In this document: piece by piece, positions 25,073-36,396 of the stretch
How the letters are laid out: every line of letters starts with the position of its first letter
Numbering within the stretch: position 1 is the first letter of the stretch
Assembly (NCBI RefSeq): GCF_030463535.1
Contig: NC_132893.1
Location: 35,156,734-35,220,733 of the forward strand
Direction: 5' to 3'
DNA length: 64,000 bases
Source of the DNA: Salminus brasiliensis
Lineage: Eukaryota; Chordata; Actinopteri; Characiformes; Bryconidae
The notes under the pieces: generated by a model
Seen by the model: the letters and a program-made list of their open reading frames with translations, nothing else
The model's database searches: none
Told to the model about the DNA's origin: nothing
Made by a program: the position numbers and the translations under genes

Positions 25073-26268
25073 TAACATTATATAGAGTTAACTACAGGTA
25101 GACACTCTCACTGACCACTGACTTTATGTTTATTTGGGTTTATTCTAATGTTATATAGAGTTAATTACAGGTAGACGCTCTCACTGACCACTGACTTTAT
25201 GTTTATTTGGGTTTATTCTAATGTTATATAGAGTTAATTACAGGTAGACACTCTCACTGACCACTGACTTTATGTTTATTTGGGTTTATTCTAATGTTAT
25301 ATAGAGTTAATTACAGGTAGACGCTCTCACTGACCACTGACTATGTTTATTTGGGTTTATTCTAATGTTATATAGAGTTAATTACAGGTAGACGCTCTCA
25401 CTGACCACTGACTATGTTTATTTGGGTTTATTCTAATGTTATATAGAGTTAATTACAGGTAGACACTCTCACTGACCACTGACTATGTTTATTTGGGTTT
25501 ATTCTAATGTTATATAGAGTTAATTACAGGTAGACGCTCTCACTGACCACTGACTTTATGTTTATTTGGGTTTATTCTAATGTTATATAGAGTTAATTAC
25601 AGGTAGACGCTCTCACTGACCACTGACTTTATGTTTATTTGGGTTTATTCTAATGTTATATAGAGTTAATTACAGGTAGACGCTCTCACTGACCACTGAC
25701 TTTATGTTTATTTGGGTTTATTCTAATGTTATATAGAGTTAATTACAGGTAGACGCTCTCACTGACCACTGACTTTATGTTTATTTGGGTTTATTCTAAT
25801 GTTATATAGAGTTAATTACAGGTAGACGCTCTCACTGACCATTGACTTTATGTTTATTTGGGTTTATTCTAATGTTATATAGAGTTAATTACAGGTAGAC
25901 ACTCTCACTGACCACTGACTTTATGTTTATTTGGGTTTATTCTAATGTTATATAGAGTTAATTACAGGTAGACACTCTCACTGACCACTGACTTTATGTT
26001 TATTTGGGTTTATTCTAATGTTATATAGAGTTAATTACAGGTAGACACTCTCACTGACCACTGACTTTATGTTTATTTGGGTTTATTCTAATGTTATATA
26101 GAGTTAATTACAGGTAGACACTCTCACTGACCACTGACTTTATGTTTATTTGGGTTTATTCTAATGTTATATAGAGTTAATTACAGGTAGACACTCTCAC
26201 TGACCACTGACTTTATGTTTATTTGGGTTTATTCTAATGTTATATAGAGTTAATTACAGGTAGATTGG
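25073..26268. repeat. 73-bp satellite array B, about 16 copies
   Basis: Same unit and orientation as array A. Three consecutive units have a 4-bp deletion (GACTATGTTTATT). It ends in the same border sequence as array A. Confidence 0.98.
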
Positions 26269-26270
26269 TA

Positions 26271-27390
26271 TAGGTATGATTGTTATTTACAGGTGTGTGT
26301 AAATGAATGTTGTCACAGAGCAGCTGTACAGAGATCCGGGTCTGAGCCTCTACTGAGCAGCTAGTTGACGTTAACAACAACCGGATCATAACAATAATAA
26401 ACAAACAGGAATCAAACAACAAAAAAACTAAACTGAATTAAGAAAAATATGATAAATTTGGCATCAAGCCAAACAAGCCGAAACTTGGGTGAGTCCTGCA
26501 GTGAGGTGAGGTGAGGATGAGTCAATGCCCTGAGGCCCCAGAGCAGGACAGCGGGCTGGAGGGTAGTGGAGAGCCGGGTCAGGTGGGACCAGGATGGAAC
26601 AGTTTGAACTGGGCCTCTCAGAACATGAGAAAGAGACAGAGAGAGAGAGAGAAACAGAAAGGAGGGAAAAACACCAGGGGCCGGAGCGCAGCAATATTTG
26701 GCGTATGGCGGGGTGGTGATGCACTGGGACAGGTTCCAATGGGTAGGCAAGAGCAGTCGTCCACAAATGGACTCGCATCAGCAGCACGCAGACAGCGGGG
26801 GGCAGCTGAGCACCTGGGGCAGAGAAGAGGAAGGAGGAGGAGGAGGAAGTGTTACGTGTTATTTTATGTGTTTTGGTCATTTTTAATACAAAACACATTA
26901 ATTCTATTATTATTATTTAGGAATCTGTAAGAGGACGAGAGATCAACAACATCAAGACCTAAGACCCCCAGTGAGCAAACCAAAGACCACAGTGCAGGAA
27001 GAAACCCTGAGAGGGACCCATTCTCCTCTGATCAGAACTATTTATAGATTTATAGATCATAAGACTAATATAATCTCAGCAGAAATGGTAAGAATAATGA
27101 GGGTAATTACTGGTGCAGCGGATTCATTTTATACATGTTAATTGTGTGAATATTTTTATTAGGTGTATAATGTGTACTTAAACGTAAATAATATTAAATT
27201 ATTAGTAAATCATTTTTATAATTTAATATTAGTAAATTATTAACATATATTATCAAACAATTACACTGTATCACACATTACAGTGTATACATTGATATAC
27301 GATTATCACACACACACACACACACACACATTACACTCCTAATACAGAGCCTTATTAGCACATTATACTAGCTAACATTGTGTGTTAGGT
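26271..27390. other. Satellite-pmaip1 intergenic DNA, part 1
   Basis: Includes a GA-rich stretch (26625-26665), a GGA-rich stretch (26820-26850) and a CA microsatellite (27307-27330). Open frames at 26464-26930 overlap on both strands and match nothing I recognise. Confidence 0.4.
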
Positions 27391-27396
27391 TTAATA

Positions 27397-27660
27397 GGGC
27401 AGTGGTGGCTCAACGGTTAGAGCGCCGGGCTATTGATAACGGTTCGATACCCGGGCTCGGCAAGCTGCCACTGTTGGGTCCTTGAGCAAGGCCCTTTACC
27501 CTTTCTGCTCCCCGGGCGCTGGAGTTGGCTGCCCACCGCTCTGGGTGTGTGTGTGTGTGTACTCACTGCCCCTAACACGTGTGTGTGTGAGTGTGTGTTC
27601 ACTACCAGATGGGTTAAATGCGGAGGACACATTTCGCTGTACCTTTACCTTAATAACAAG
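27397..27660 (+). mobile_element. tRNA-derived SINE
   Basis: Head GGGCAGTGGTGGCTCAACGG with A-box-like TGGCTCAACGG and B-box GGTTCGATACC, then CAAGCTGCCACTGTTGGGTC, CTTGAGCAAGGCCCTTTACC and a GT-rich body. Best preserved SINE in the window. Its tRNA-like part is not a functional tRNA. Confidence 0.88.
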
Positions 27661-27781
27661 TATATTATACACATATTACACAGCTAATACACAGTATGAC
27701 CAAAGGTTATTACACACACTGAATACAGAGCTTTAGCTTGTTCTACAGATAATACTGTGTGCTAAAAAGGTGTGCAGAGAG

Positions 27782-27897
27782 AGGGTGAAGGGCCTTGTTC
27801 AAAGGCCCAACAGTGGCAGCTTGCTGAACCCGGGTATCGAACCCACAACCCACTGTCATCAACAGCCTGGAGCTCTAACCGATGAGCACCACTGCTA
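27782..27897 (-). mobile_element. tRNA-derived SINE, 5' fragment, minus strand
   Basis: Reverse complement contains TGGTGCTCATCGGTTAGAGC, GGTTCGATACCCGGG and CTGCCACTGTTGGGCC. Orientation is opposite to the copy about 120 bases to the left. Confidence 0.8.
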
Positions 27898-28143
27898 GAT
27901 GAGTATTGTGCTAATATTATATGTGCTGTACTCACATATTATACACATAATTCTGCAATTATCTACACACACATTTTGCACCCAACATATATATTAATAT
28001 AATACTGCTCTGTAGACATTGTGTAAAATGTGTGTGTGGACGCATTATTGTGTAGATAGATAGATGGATAGATGTTCAGTATTGTGCAGAAGTCTCAGGC
28101 TATCATGGAATTGTTTAAACCTAAAACTAACCACATAAACACA

Positions 28144-28338
28144 AGGTCAGTGGTCAGTGAGAGTGTCTACCTGTAATTAACTCTATATAACATTAGAATA
28201 AACCCAAATAAACATAGTCAGTGGTCAGTAAGAGTGTCTACCTGTAATTAACTCTATATGACATTAGAATAAACCCAAATAAACATAAAGTCAGTGGTCA
28301 GCGAGCGTGTCTACCTGTAATTAACTCTATATAACATA
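28144..28338. repeat. 73-bp satellite, inverted fragment, about 2.6 copies
   Basis: Same unit as arrays A and B but reverse-complemented (GTCAGTGGTCAGTGAGAGTG, then CTACCTGTAATTAACTCTAT). Slightly more diverged. Confidence 0.95.
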
Positions 28339-28411
28339 TAATAATCACCACAGCTTATTACACCCCCCTGAATACAGATTATTATCTTGTTGGATGGATA
28401 ATGCTGTTCTG

Positions 28412-29395
28412 TGCTGGATTAATCATGTATATTAGGGTATATGAGGGTATATGAGGTATATGAGGGTATATGAGGTATATGAGGGTATATGAGGTATATG
28501 AGGTATATTAGGGTATATGAGGTATATGAGGGTATATGAGGGTATATGAGGTATATGAGGTATATGAGGGTATATGAGGTATATGAGGTATATGAGGGTA
28601 TATGAGGTTATATGAGGTATATGAGGGTATATGAGGTATATGAGGGTATATGAGGGTATATGAGGGTATATGAGGTATATTAGGGTATATGAGGGTATAT
28701 GAGGTATATGAGGGTATATGAGGTTATATGAGGTATATGAGGGTATATGAGGTATATGAGGGTATATGAGGTATATTAGGGTATATGAGGTATATGAGGT
28801 ATATGAGGCATATGAGGTATATGAGGGTATATGAGGTTATATGAGGGTATATGAGGGTATATGAGGGTATATGAGGTATATTAGGGTATATGAGGTATAT
28901 GAGAGTATATGAGGTATATGAGGTATATGAGGCATATGAGGTATATGAGGGTATATGAGGGTATATGAGGTATATGAGGTTATATGAGGTATATGAGGGT
29001 ATATGAGGTATATTAGGGTATATGAGGTATATGAGAGTATATGAGGTATATGAGGTATATGAGGGTATATGAGGTTATATGAGGGTATATGAGGTATATG
29101 AGGGTATATTAGGGTATATGAGGTTATATGAGGTATATGAGGTTATATGAGGTGTATGAGGTTATATGAGGGTATATGAGGTTATATGAGGGTATATGAG
29201 GGTATATTAGGGTATATGAGGTTATATGAGGGTATATGAGGGTATATGAGGTATATTAGGGTATATGAGGGTATATGAGGTATATTAGGGTATATGAGGG
29301 TATATGAGGTATATGAGGGTATATGAGGGTATATGAGGTATATGAGGGTATATGAGGTATATGAGGTTATATGAGGGTATATGAGGTATATGAGG
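28412..29395. repeat. TATATGAGG minisatellite, about 1 kb
   Basis: Alternating 9- and 10-bp units, GTATATGAG and GGTATATGAG, with TATATTAGGG and TTATATGAGG variants and local higher-order repetition. It ends about 540 bases before the pmaip1 start codon. Confidence 0.97.
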
Positions 29396-29639
29396 TGTGG
29401 GATCTGTGTGTATAGAGCTGAACTTGCAAATGATACAAATAATTAGTGCTGCGTAATTATTTACGCACAAAAGTTGCACCTAATGTACAATATTAACAAA
29501 TCAATATCCTGCAATATGTTATATTGATCATTCTGCTCTATATTCGCTACACAAAGTGTTAAAAACTTACATAATCTACAAAATAATCGTCGAGTTTCGG
29601 TAACTGGTTCACGATTTCCTGTAAACGACGTGTGCTTCC

Positions 29640-29933
29640 CCGCTGGCTACCTGTTGGGGAACTCACTAGCGTAGCGCATCATGGGATTTGTAGTTCTCTG
29701 TGTCGAATCCTCACGATTGGCAGCCTTGAAATATGTGAGTTTAAAAACTACAAATAAATAAACAGCGTTCACCAGTAACATTACAGGGGGGGCGGAGTTG
29801 ACGGAGAGGTGCTGCTGTAAAGGGCTACTTAAGCAGCTCGTGCTGCTCCTCTCTCCTGCACTTCCTCTCCGAGTCTGAACGAAGGACGGCTTTACCTGAG
29901 CACCGGCTTTACCTGAGCACTGGGCGAGGGAAG
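29640..29933 (+). promoter_or_regulatory. pmaip1 promoter and 5' UTR
   Basis: A ZNF143/GFY-type site reads AACTACAAATCCCATGATGC on the minus strand (29677-29696). A pyrimidine-rich segment at 29844-29870 precedes the ATG. I see no strong TATA box; TACTTAAGC at 29828 is the closest. p53 control, known for mammalian Noxa, cannot be judged by eye. Confidence 0.45.
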
Positions 29934-30711
29934 ATGGCCAGTGAAGGTGAGTAACTCTCTGCATTTTAAAGCCATACGTGTTTATTACACGCTCGAATGG
30001 TTACCGGGTTTTATCGAGTGATAGTTCAGACAAGAACCTCCAATGACTTCATCAAAACGGCGATCACCGGGGTCCAAGCACGGAGCGCAAAATAACTTAT
30101 GAGGGGGAAATTATTATTATTATTATTATTAGTAGTAGTAGTAGTATTATTACATACAGATTATTGTTAGTATTGTTGCTGTTGTTAGTATTATTGTTAC
30201 TATTATTATATACAGATTATTATTATTATTAATAATAATATATATTTTGTGTAAACGTGTTCTTACTGTTTCTGTTCTCTTACTATAAAAATATATACAC
30301 TTTATATTAAATATTTAATTTTATATGTGTTCAGACGCACAAGTTAAGACTAGGTTAATGCACAAGTATTGGTGTAGCATCTGACGCTTGACCGGCCAGG
30401 GCCCACATCTGCCTCAAGGAAGGTGGTGTTTTTACCCTTTACTAGCTCTTAAGTCCTCCTGCCTGACCGATTCGACTTTTGCAATACTACTAAATACATA
30501 TAGTGAATATTAAATGCGTGTGTGTGTATGAAAATATGTATATATCTTCTTCACCACATTAACTTAATGAATATCATATTTGTCAGCTCATATATTAAAT
30601 AAAAGTGTGAAATTTATAATTAATAAAATGTATTATAAAATGTATAATAATTTTAGAATTACGTGACCCTGAAAAGACATAGAAGGCGGAAGCTACTGTT
30701 GAAACAATCTA

Positions 30712-30762
<51 letters not shown>

Positions 30763-30931
30763 GTACGAACCCAAATGAACCACAACATCATCTCTGTTTT
30801 CCCTTCCAGAGAAGACCATCATCACAGAGTGTGCGCAGCAGCTGCGTGCTATGGGGGATCTGATCCACTGGAAATACTTGCTGCTGAACCTGCTGGCGAG
30901 AAACTACAAACAAATGCAGAAGATTAAATGA
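29934..30931 (+). CDS. pmaip1: pmaip1 (Noxa), BH3-only apoptosis protein, 44 aa
   Basis: Noxa is a BH3-only protein that neutralises Mcl-1/Bcl-2A1 at the mitochondrial outer membrane and so promotes apoptosis (family knowledge). Two coding exons: 29934-29946 (ATG GCC AGT GAA G, then GTGAGT) and 30810-30931, preceded by TTCCAG and ended by TGA. The 44-residue product starts MASEEKTIITECAQ. Its BH3 motif is ECAQQLRAMGDLIHW, with Leu16, Met19, Gly20, Asp21 and Ile23 in the canonical places. Human NOXA has ECATQLRRFGDKLNF at the same point and then LLNLI; here LLLNLLARNYK follows, consistent with the C-terminal mitochondrial targeting segment. Length is close to the human 54. Both exons are too short for an ORF scan, so the call rests on the splice signals and the motif. 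A different BH3-only protein is possible but less likely. Confidence 0.86.
30090..30800 (+). other. pmaip1 intron
   Basis: AT-rich, with ATT/AGT trinucleotide runs at 30110-30240 and (AAT)n/(ATT)n at 30713-30762. The latter could fold back on itself shortly before the acceptor. Confidence 0.7.
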
Positions 30932-32120
30932 CGAGGAGAGAGGTGGCTGCGATGTGAGTCTACTGAGAACATGGCGTGACCCCATTTACGGGTGCCGGAG
31001 ACCTGAACTTCGGCTTTGGCTTTATTTGATGGCTATGCCTCGATGTCCAGCGATGCAATATTGTCTGGACGTGAGGGTCCGCCGTTGTGGAATCAGCCTT
31101 GCTTCCGGAGGCGTGATGGGCATTTCTTTCCAAGCAAATCAGCAGAAAAAAAGCCAAGGTTGTTACACAGCAAGAGCCACCAGCTGACTCTACTGGCTCT
31201 GTGCAGGCCTGAACAGAGGGTCCATGGACTGAATCTGACCATCCCATAAAGGTTAAGGATCACCATTGTAATTTCAGCCTCGCTGTTAGAGTTCATTGGA
31301 CAGCTAACACCACTTTCTTAATTAAAATGACATGTTTGAGCTGGACCTTCCAATGACGGACAAGCGGCTGGACACGTCATTCAGTTCCAGTTCCCTTTCC
31401 CTTCATCCAGAGGTTAAAGGATCCATGTGTTTTTTTTCTTTCTTGATTTGACTGTTCACTCGTGATCTGGGTGTGGTTTTATGTACCAGTCATAATCCAT
31501 TTAACATGTAACTGAGCTGCGTACTGATTGGCCTGTAATGTGAAACACTCCTTATCATAACTTCAGAGTGAGTGGGCGGGGCTAAACCGCTAGGCTAGGT
31601 GGACATGCTGTTTAATGTGTTGGTTTTAGTGACGTCGCAAAAACAGTGAACTCCCAACAGGCTAGTTTCTAAACACAGACGGTGTAGACGGGGAAGTGAG
31701 CGCTACGGGATCAGGGGTTCAGTACTACAGCACACTGGACAGGGAGGACAGGGAGGACAGTGCGTTTTCTTCAGTGGTATGAACCCTTTTAGAAGCGGAC
31801 CCCCGTCGCAGGGAGGCTTTGGGGGGCGTGGGTGAAAGTAAGGAGAGGGATTTGAGGCTTTTGTGGACACAAACTTTTCATTCATTTACACCACAGGACT
31901 CAAACAGTACGAGCTGCTCAGGTGGATCAGATTTGAGGGTCTTTCTTTTATTTAAGTTTTAAGATCTGTGTTTTCAAACTTTTTCAAATTGTACCTTTTT
32001 CTTTGATTTCAGGGACCTCTTTTATTAATCACAAATATTATATGTATTATGTATGTAATGGGTTTAAATGTGGCACTGTTTACTTGGTATTGTAATAAAC
32101 TTGACTTGATCTTTGACTGT
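30932..32120 (+). other. pmaip1 3' UTR region
   Basis: The first clear AATAAA on the plus strand after the stop is at 32094, giving a 3' UTR of about 1.2 kb. Small open frames at 30954-31296 lie on both strands and look non-coding. A diverged copy of the TGATTGGC/TGACGTCGC dispersed repeat lies at about 31500-31660. Confidence 0.5.
32094..32099 (+). terminator. pmaip1 polyadenylation signal (candidate)
   Basis: AATAAA followed by CTTGACTTGATCTTTGACTG. The CTTGACTTGA piece resembles the LINE tail at 14970-14998. Confidence 0.5.
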
Positions 32121-32238
32121 TTAAAACCATTGAAAGCCAAGTGGAGCACATACATACAAACATATATTCTCACGTTAAATAATTAGTCATCTAAAATAGG
32201 GGCCAGTAATAAGTTAAAAAAGTGTGTGTATATATATA

Positions 32239-32295
32239 AGATAAGATAGTCCTTCATTAGTCCCGCAGTGGGGAAATTCTCAGTGTCACAGCAGA

Positions 32296-32302
<7 letters not shown>
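32239..32302. mobile_element. Retroelement 3' tail fragment
   Basis: AAGATAAGATAGTCCTTCAT, TAGTCCCGCAGTGGGGAAAT and CTCAGTGTCACAGC form a tail seen in many fish LINE/SINE copies (recognised from memory). It is followed directly by (AT)n. Confidence 0.5.

Positions 32303-32374
<72 letters not shown>
32302..32374. repeat. (AT)n microsatellite
   Basis: Perfect AT run of about 70 bases, with a second (TA)n at 32430-32466. Confidence 0.97.
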
Positions 32375-32378
<4 letters not shown>

Positions 32379-32379
32379 T

Positions 32380-32423
32380 AAATTATTTATTTTTATTTGT
32401 ATATTTATTTTGTACACACACAC

Positions 32424-32472
<49 letters not shown>

Positions 32473-33120
32473 ACTTTTACATAAATAGGAAAATAAATTC
32501 AGCACATGTCCCTGGTGGATTATCCCTGCACTGCATGCACCAGAAAAATAAGCATAGAACAAATGAATCTATATATAATATATATTATATAATATAGCAA
32601 TAAATTCTCAATATATCAAACATGACACATAATAAAAGTCCTAAATGCTAAATGTTTATTTCTTTTTTTAAGGATTGGTCAGAAGGTGAAATAAACACTG
32701 CAGTTTTACATAATTAGAATTTTCTGTCAATTGTTTGATGTTTCAGGCTTTAAAGGGTTTTACTCATTTACACATCCTGACTGTCGACAGCTGCTCGTCT
32801 GAATATGTTTGGCTGGTGGACGCACTCTAAACCTAGGACCCTCAGCAACACTGTGCAACAGACAGGCAACAATGAATCTGTACGGTAGGTGTTTCTGATA
32901 AAGTGGCCAGAGAGTGTAGTAAGTGCAAAGTAGGGTTTTAGAACTCTGGAAACCCTGTATGAAAAGCCCAGGACTGGAGGTTTGGGAAATTCCATTCCCA
33001 TTAATAAGAGCGAGTGAGTATCTCTACCACGAGTGCACAGGTCTCTACTTGTTAAAGAAGCAGAGCTGCACTGCTGCTTCCTGCCCGGGTGATCGGGTTC
33101 ACTGGAAATCAGGGCAGAGA
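32380..33120. other. AT-rich intergenic DNA with one stray minisatellite unit
   Basis: At 32884-32916 there is a single copy of the motif GTGTTTCTGATAAAGTGGCC, which forms the large arrays at 57-62 kb. Otherwise no feature recognised. Confidence 0.6.
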
Positions 33121-33143
33121 GAGGTGACTCTACTCAGAGCCGC

Positions 33144-33612
33144 AGTTCTACAGTGGAGATTCTAGATAACCCCCCCAGTCAGAGCCGCAGTTCTACAGTG
33201 GAGATTCTAGATAACCCCCCCAGTCAGAGCCGCAGTTCTACAGTGGAGATTCTAGATAACCCCCCCAGTCAGAGCCGCAGTTCTACAGTGGAGATTCTAG
33301 ATAACCCCCCCAGTCAGAGCTGGAGTTCTACAGTGGAGGTTCTAGATAACCCCCCCAGTCAGAGCTGTGGTTCTACAGTGGAGATTCTAGATAAGCTCCC
33401 CCAGTCAGAGCCGCAGTTCTACAGTGGAGATTCTAGATAAGCTCCCCCAGTCAGAGCTGGAGTTCTACAGTGGAGGTTCTAGATAACCTCCCCCAGTCAG
33501 AGCTGTGGTTCTACAGTGGAGATTCTAGATAACCTCCCCCAGTCAGAGCTGTGGTTCTACAGTGGAGATTCTAGATAAGCTCCCCCAGTCAGAGCTGTGG
33601 TTCTACAGTGGA
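33144..33612. repeat. 45-bp minisatellite, about 10 copies
   Basis: Unit AGTTCTACAGTGGAGATTCT, AGATAACCCCCCCAGTCAGA, GCCGC. The TTCTACAGTG landmark recurs at 33146, 33191 and 33236. The period is a multiple of three, so one frame reads open for 95 codons as a 15-residue repeat; this is an artefact. Confidence 0.96.
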
Positions 33613-34151
33613 GGTGAAGGGAAGCAGACGTCTGAAGCTCTAATAAAAGCTCCTCACAGAAAGTTCTTCACCTAATGGTGATGAAGACGCTGCCTGATGC
33701 CTGAGACACGGTTCTACCAGAGTTCTGAGAAGAGCTCGGCTCTAGAACCTGCTTTTAGAACCAGATCATTAAAATGGTGGAGGGATACATGCTGCAGGGT
33801 GTAGTGCAGCTACAGAAAGTAGTCCCTAAAGAGAACTGCATTAGTTCAGATTCTCTATTCACTGTTTTACCTTCATCATCATCATCATTCCATATAAAAC
33901 TCAGGAGACTCGTGTAGCTGCACTGGAGGGTTTGGATAGGAGATAAATTATGGGCTGTATCTGTTGTCATGGCGACCGACGCCCGCGTCTTGTTTCTGTT
34001 TCCCTCGCTCAGTCCTGTGGGTAAGTTATCTGTATCTGTCATCAGTGAGAACACCCCAGCGCTAAAGTGACTCATAGGTGTACTTCCCCATCAGAGTGTC
34101 CTGAACATTAAATGCCAGCTGCATCGCATGAGTCACCAAACTCATATGCAA

Positions 34152-34535
34152 CATACACTACATGTCCAAATGTTTGTGGACACCCCGTCTAACAGATGCA
34201 TTCAGCTACTCTAAGTTGCAGAAGAAGAAAGAAGTACAATAGAAGCCAATAGAATAGGACTCCCTGTCTAATGCCAGGCGTGGGCTAATAGAGGGGGTTA
34301 TAAAGCCCCCCAGCATTGAGGAGCTGTGGAGCAGTGCGAGAACTGTGTTCCCTGGAACTTCTCTCAGTACTTTTGAATGGGATGAGTTGGGGATGAAGTA
34401 ATCAAATCCTCACAGCAATGTTGTCCTTCTTCCCTGGGCAGTAATATCAACAGCAGGATCAGCTCATTTTAAAAGCCTTGATTTCAAAACAAACAGTGAA
34501 TGAGCAGGCGTCCCAATACTTTTGTCAATGCAGTG
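34152..34535. mobile_element. MITE, family X (copy 4)
   Basis: Left end GTCCAAATGTTTGTGGACAC, core GCCAGGCGTGGGCTAATAGA, right end GTCCCAATACTTTTGTCAAT. Confidence 0.85.
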
Positions 34536-34825
34536 CAGACTTGCGCATTCATGTGGTTTCTAGGAGCTAAATGGGAGTAAATGTCATTTTCTTCCGCTGT
34601 CACAATCAATCACCCCCCCCACAGCGCCCCCTACAGGCCGACAATAGGAGAACGACGACAGAGACACTTTCAGCTTCTACAGAAGGGCCTCAGGCACAAG
34701 GAGCCTTCAGTGATGTACGCTGAGGTACTCTGGAGGGGGGGGGGTTGCTTGTGAGACCACTGGCCTTCAGATCCTAAAGGAGGACATCAGTCATCTGTAT
34801 CTGCTGAGGTGCAAAATGGTACCCT

Positions 34826-35373
34826 ATATGGACAAAAGTATTGGGACACCTACATGTCCATTAATATGCATTATTAATATGGAGCCGATGCCCCTTTGCT
34901 CTAAGCTCTACCAGCAGCAGCAGGTCTGGAGCTCTGCTGCAGTTACTGAGTCAGTTGGAGGCTTTTCTGCACTCTGCTCTGAGCTCAGCACTCGGCCCTG
35001 ACCCCGCTCTGTACCTTTACGTGGTCTGACAGACACTCAGTGGCTGAGCTGCTCTCTGTGAGCTGTTCCTCCTAAACTCTTCCACTGTTCAATAATAACA
35101 CCACTCACAGCTGATGGAGGAAGATCTAGGAGGGAGGAGATTTCACCAGCTGACTTGTTGTTGGTGCAGCGGTGTCTCCTATTACATACAGAACCACGCT
35201 GGAGTTCAGTGAGCTCTTCAGAACCTCCCGTTCTTTCACTGATGTGTGGAGGAAAGACAGACTGCAGGACTAGAGGCTGGAGTTTATACATCTGTGGCTG
35301 AATGGGACTGAATCACACACCTGTTTTCAGTGATTAAGAGGGGTGTCCCAATACTTTTGTCCATATAGTTCAT
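34826..35373. mobile_element. MITE, family Y (copy 1)
   Basis: Clean terminal inverted repeats: TATATGGACAAAAGTATTGG at the left and CCAATACTTTTGTCCATATA at the right. The 500-bp interior (AGCTCTACCAGCAGCAGCAG...) is unrelated to family X. Short open frames inside do not resemble a transposase. Confidence 0.88.
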
Positions 35374-35473
35374 GTATGTGGTTCTTGGATCCTGTGGATC
35401 CTGGTGTGTTTTAAAGAGCAGAATTGTTCACAGCTCTGCTCTGATAATGATGGACCACATTTAGGAAACACTG

Positions 35474-35600
35474 GGGAACGTCAGAACCCTTGTAAAAACG
35501 GTACAAGTGGGTTTAAGAACATTTCTTTACTTTATGGAACCAAAAGTGGTTCTTCTGTAGCATCACTTACAGAACCACTGGAAGCACCATTACTCTAAAT
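35474..35600. repeat. Dispersed AGAACC repeat
   Basis: Contains GTCAGAACCCTTGTAAAAAC, GGAACCAAAAGTGGTTCTTC and ACAGAACCACTGGAAGCACC. Duplicated at 37526-37652 within unit B. A related repeat is at 18865-19060. Confidence 0.6.
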
Positions 35601-35942
35601 GTCCAATAGGAGCCAGTGGGCAGATGCTTTAGTTTCGGGGGTCTGGGTGACCACTGTCCGTAGTGATCCATCAACCTGTAGATGGCAGATACAGAATTAG
35701 AGATTAAAAAAAGAAAAAGAAAAGAAAAGTGTGGAGCGGTCTAACAGACTTTGTCCACTAGGGGGAGACACAGTGCTGCTGTGAGAGTAAGTGATTCGTA
35801 TAGGTCCACAGTAAGAACACCACAGCTTCAAAGTGACTCAGAGGTGTACTTCCCCTTCAGAGTGTCCTGAACATGCACCTCAATCTGCATCGCATGAGTC
35901 ACCAAACTGAATTCTCCAACCAAGTAGTGCAACATACACTAC

Positions 35943-36250
35943 ATGTCCAAATGTTTGTGGACACCCCGTCTATCAGATGCATTCAGCTACTCTAAGTTGC
36001 AGAAGAAGAAAGAAGTACAATAGAAGCCAATAGAATAGGACTCCCTGTCTAATGCCAGGCGTGGGCTAATAGAGGGGGTTATAAAGCCCCCCAGCATTGA
36101 GGAGCTGTGGAGCAGTGCGAGAACTGTGTTCCCTGGAACTTCTCTCAGTACTTTTGAATGGGATGAGCTGAGGATGAAGTAATCAAATCCTCACAGCAAT
36201 GTTGTCCTTCTTCCCTTTTCAAAAGCCTTGATTTCAATACAAACAGTATT
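35943..36250. mobile_element. MITE, family X (copy 5, right end lost)
   Basis: Same left end and core as copy 4. The terminal CCAATACTTTTG is missing and replaced by a T-run near 36248. Confidence 0.8.
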
Positions 36251-36390
36251 TTTTTTTTCCGCTGTCACAATCAATCACACCCCCCCACAGCGTCCCCTAC
36301 AGGCCGTGAGATTCAGCACACCCACATCATGAAGAAGAAAGCAGGAGCGGAGCGTGATGGCATCCAGTTCAGGCACTTAAAGGACCGTCC

Positions 36391-36396
36391 TTTATT
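36391..36396 (-). terminator. Distal golph3 polyadenylation signal (weak candidate)
   Basis: AATAAA on the minus strand. Nearer minus-strand AATAAA hexamers exist at about 38462 and 38803, the latter 1.2 kb beyond the golph3 stop and more plausible for the usual 3' UTR length. Confidence 0.25.

Larger units (their letters stand above)
34047..35790. repeat. Tandem duplication, unit A
   Basis: Near-identical to 35813-37845. Offset is 1766 bp at the left part (TACTTCCCC landmark) and about 2060 bp at the right part, because unit B carries extra DNA at about 36305-36710. Each unit contains one family X MITE and one family Y MITE. Confidence 0.9.

Noticed and set aside
19634-26268. CRISPR array
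   Set aside because: Contiguous 73-bp tandem units without unique spacers in a vertebrate genome; it is a satellite.
27397-27470. tRNA gene
   Set aside because: A- and B-box-like motifs belong to a SINE head; the cloverleaf is not intact and the SINE body follows.
28412-29395. Interstitial telomere repeat
   Set aside because: Unit is TATATGAGG/GTATATGAGG, not TTAGGG; the occasional TATTAGGG is a variant unit.
30954-31296. Small coding frames downstream of the pmaip1 stop
   Set aside because: Overlapping frames on both strands without conservation; more simply 3' UTR.
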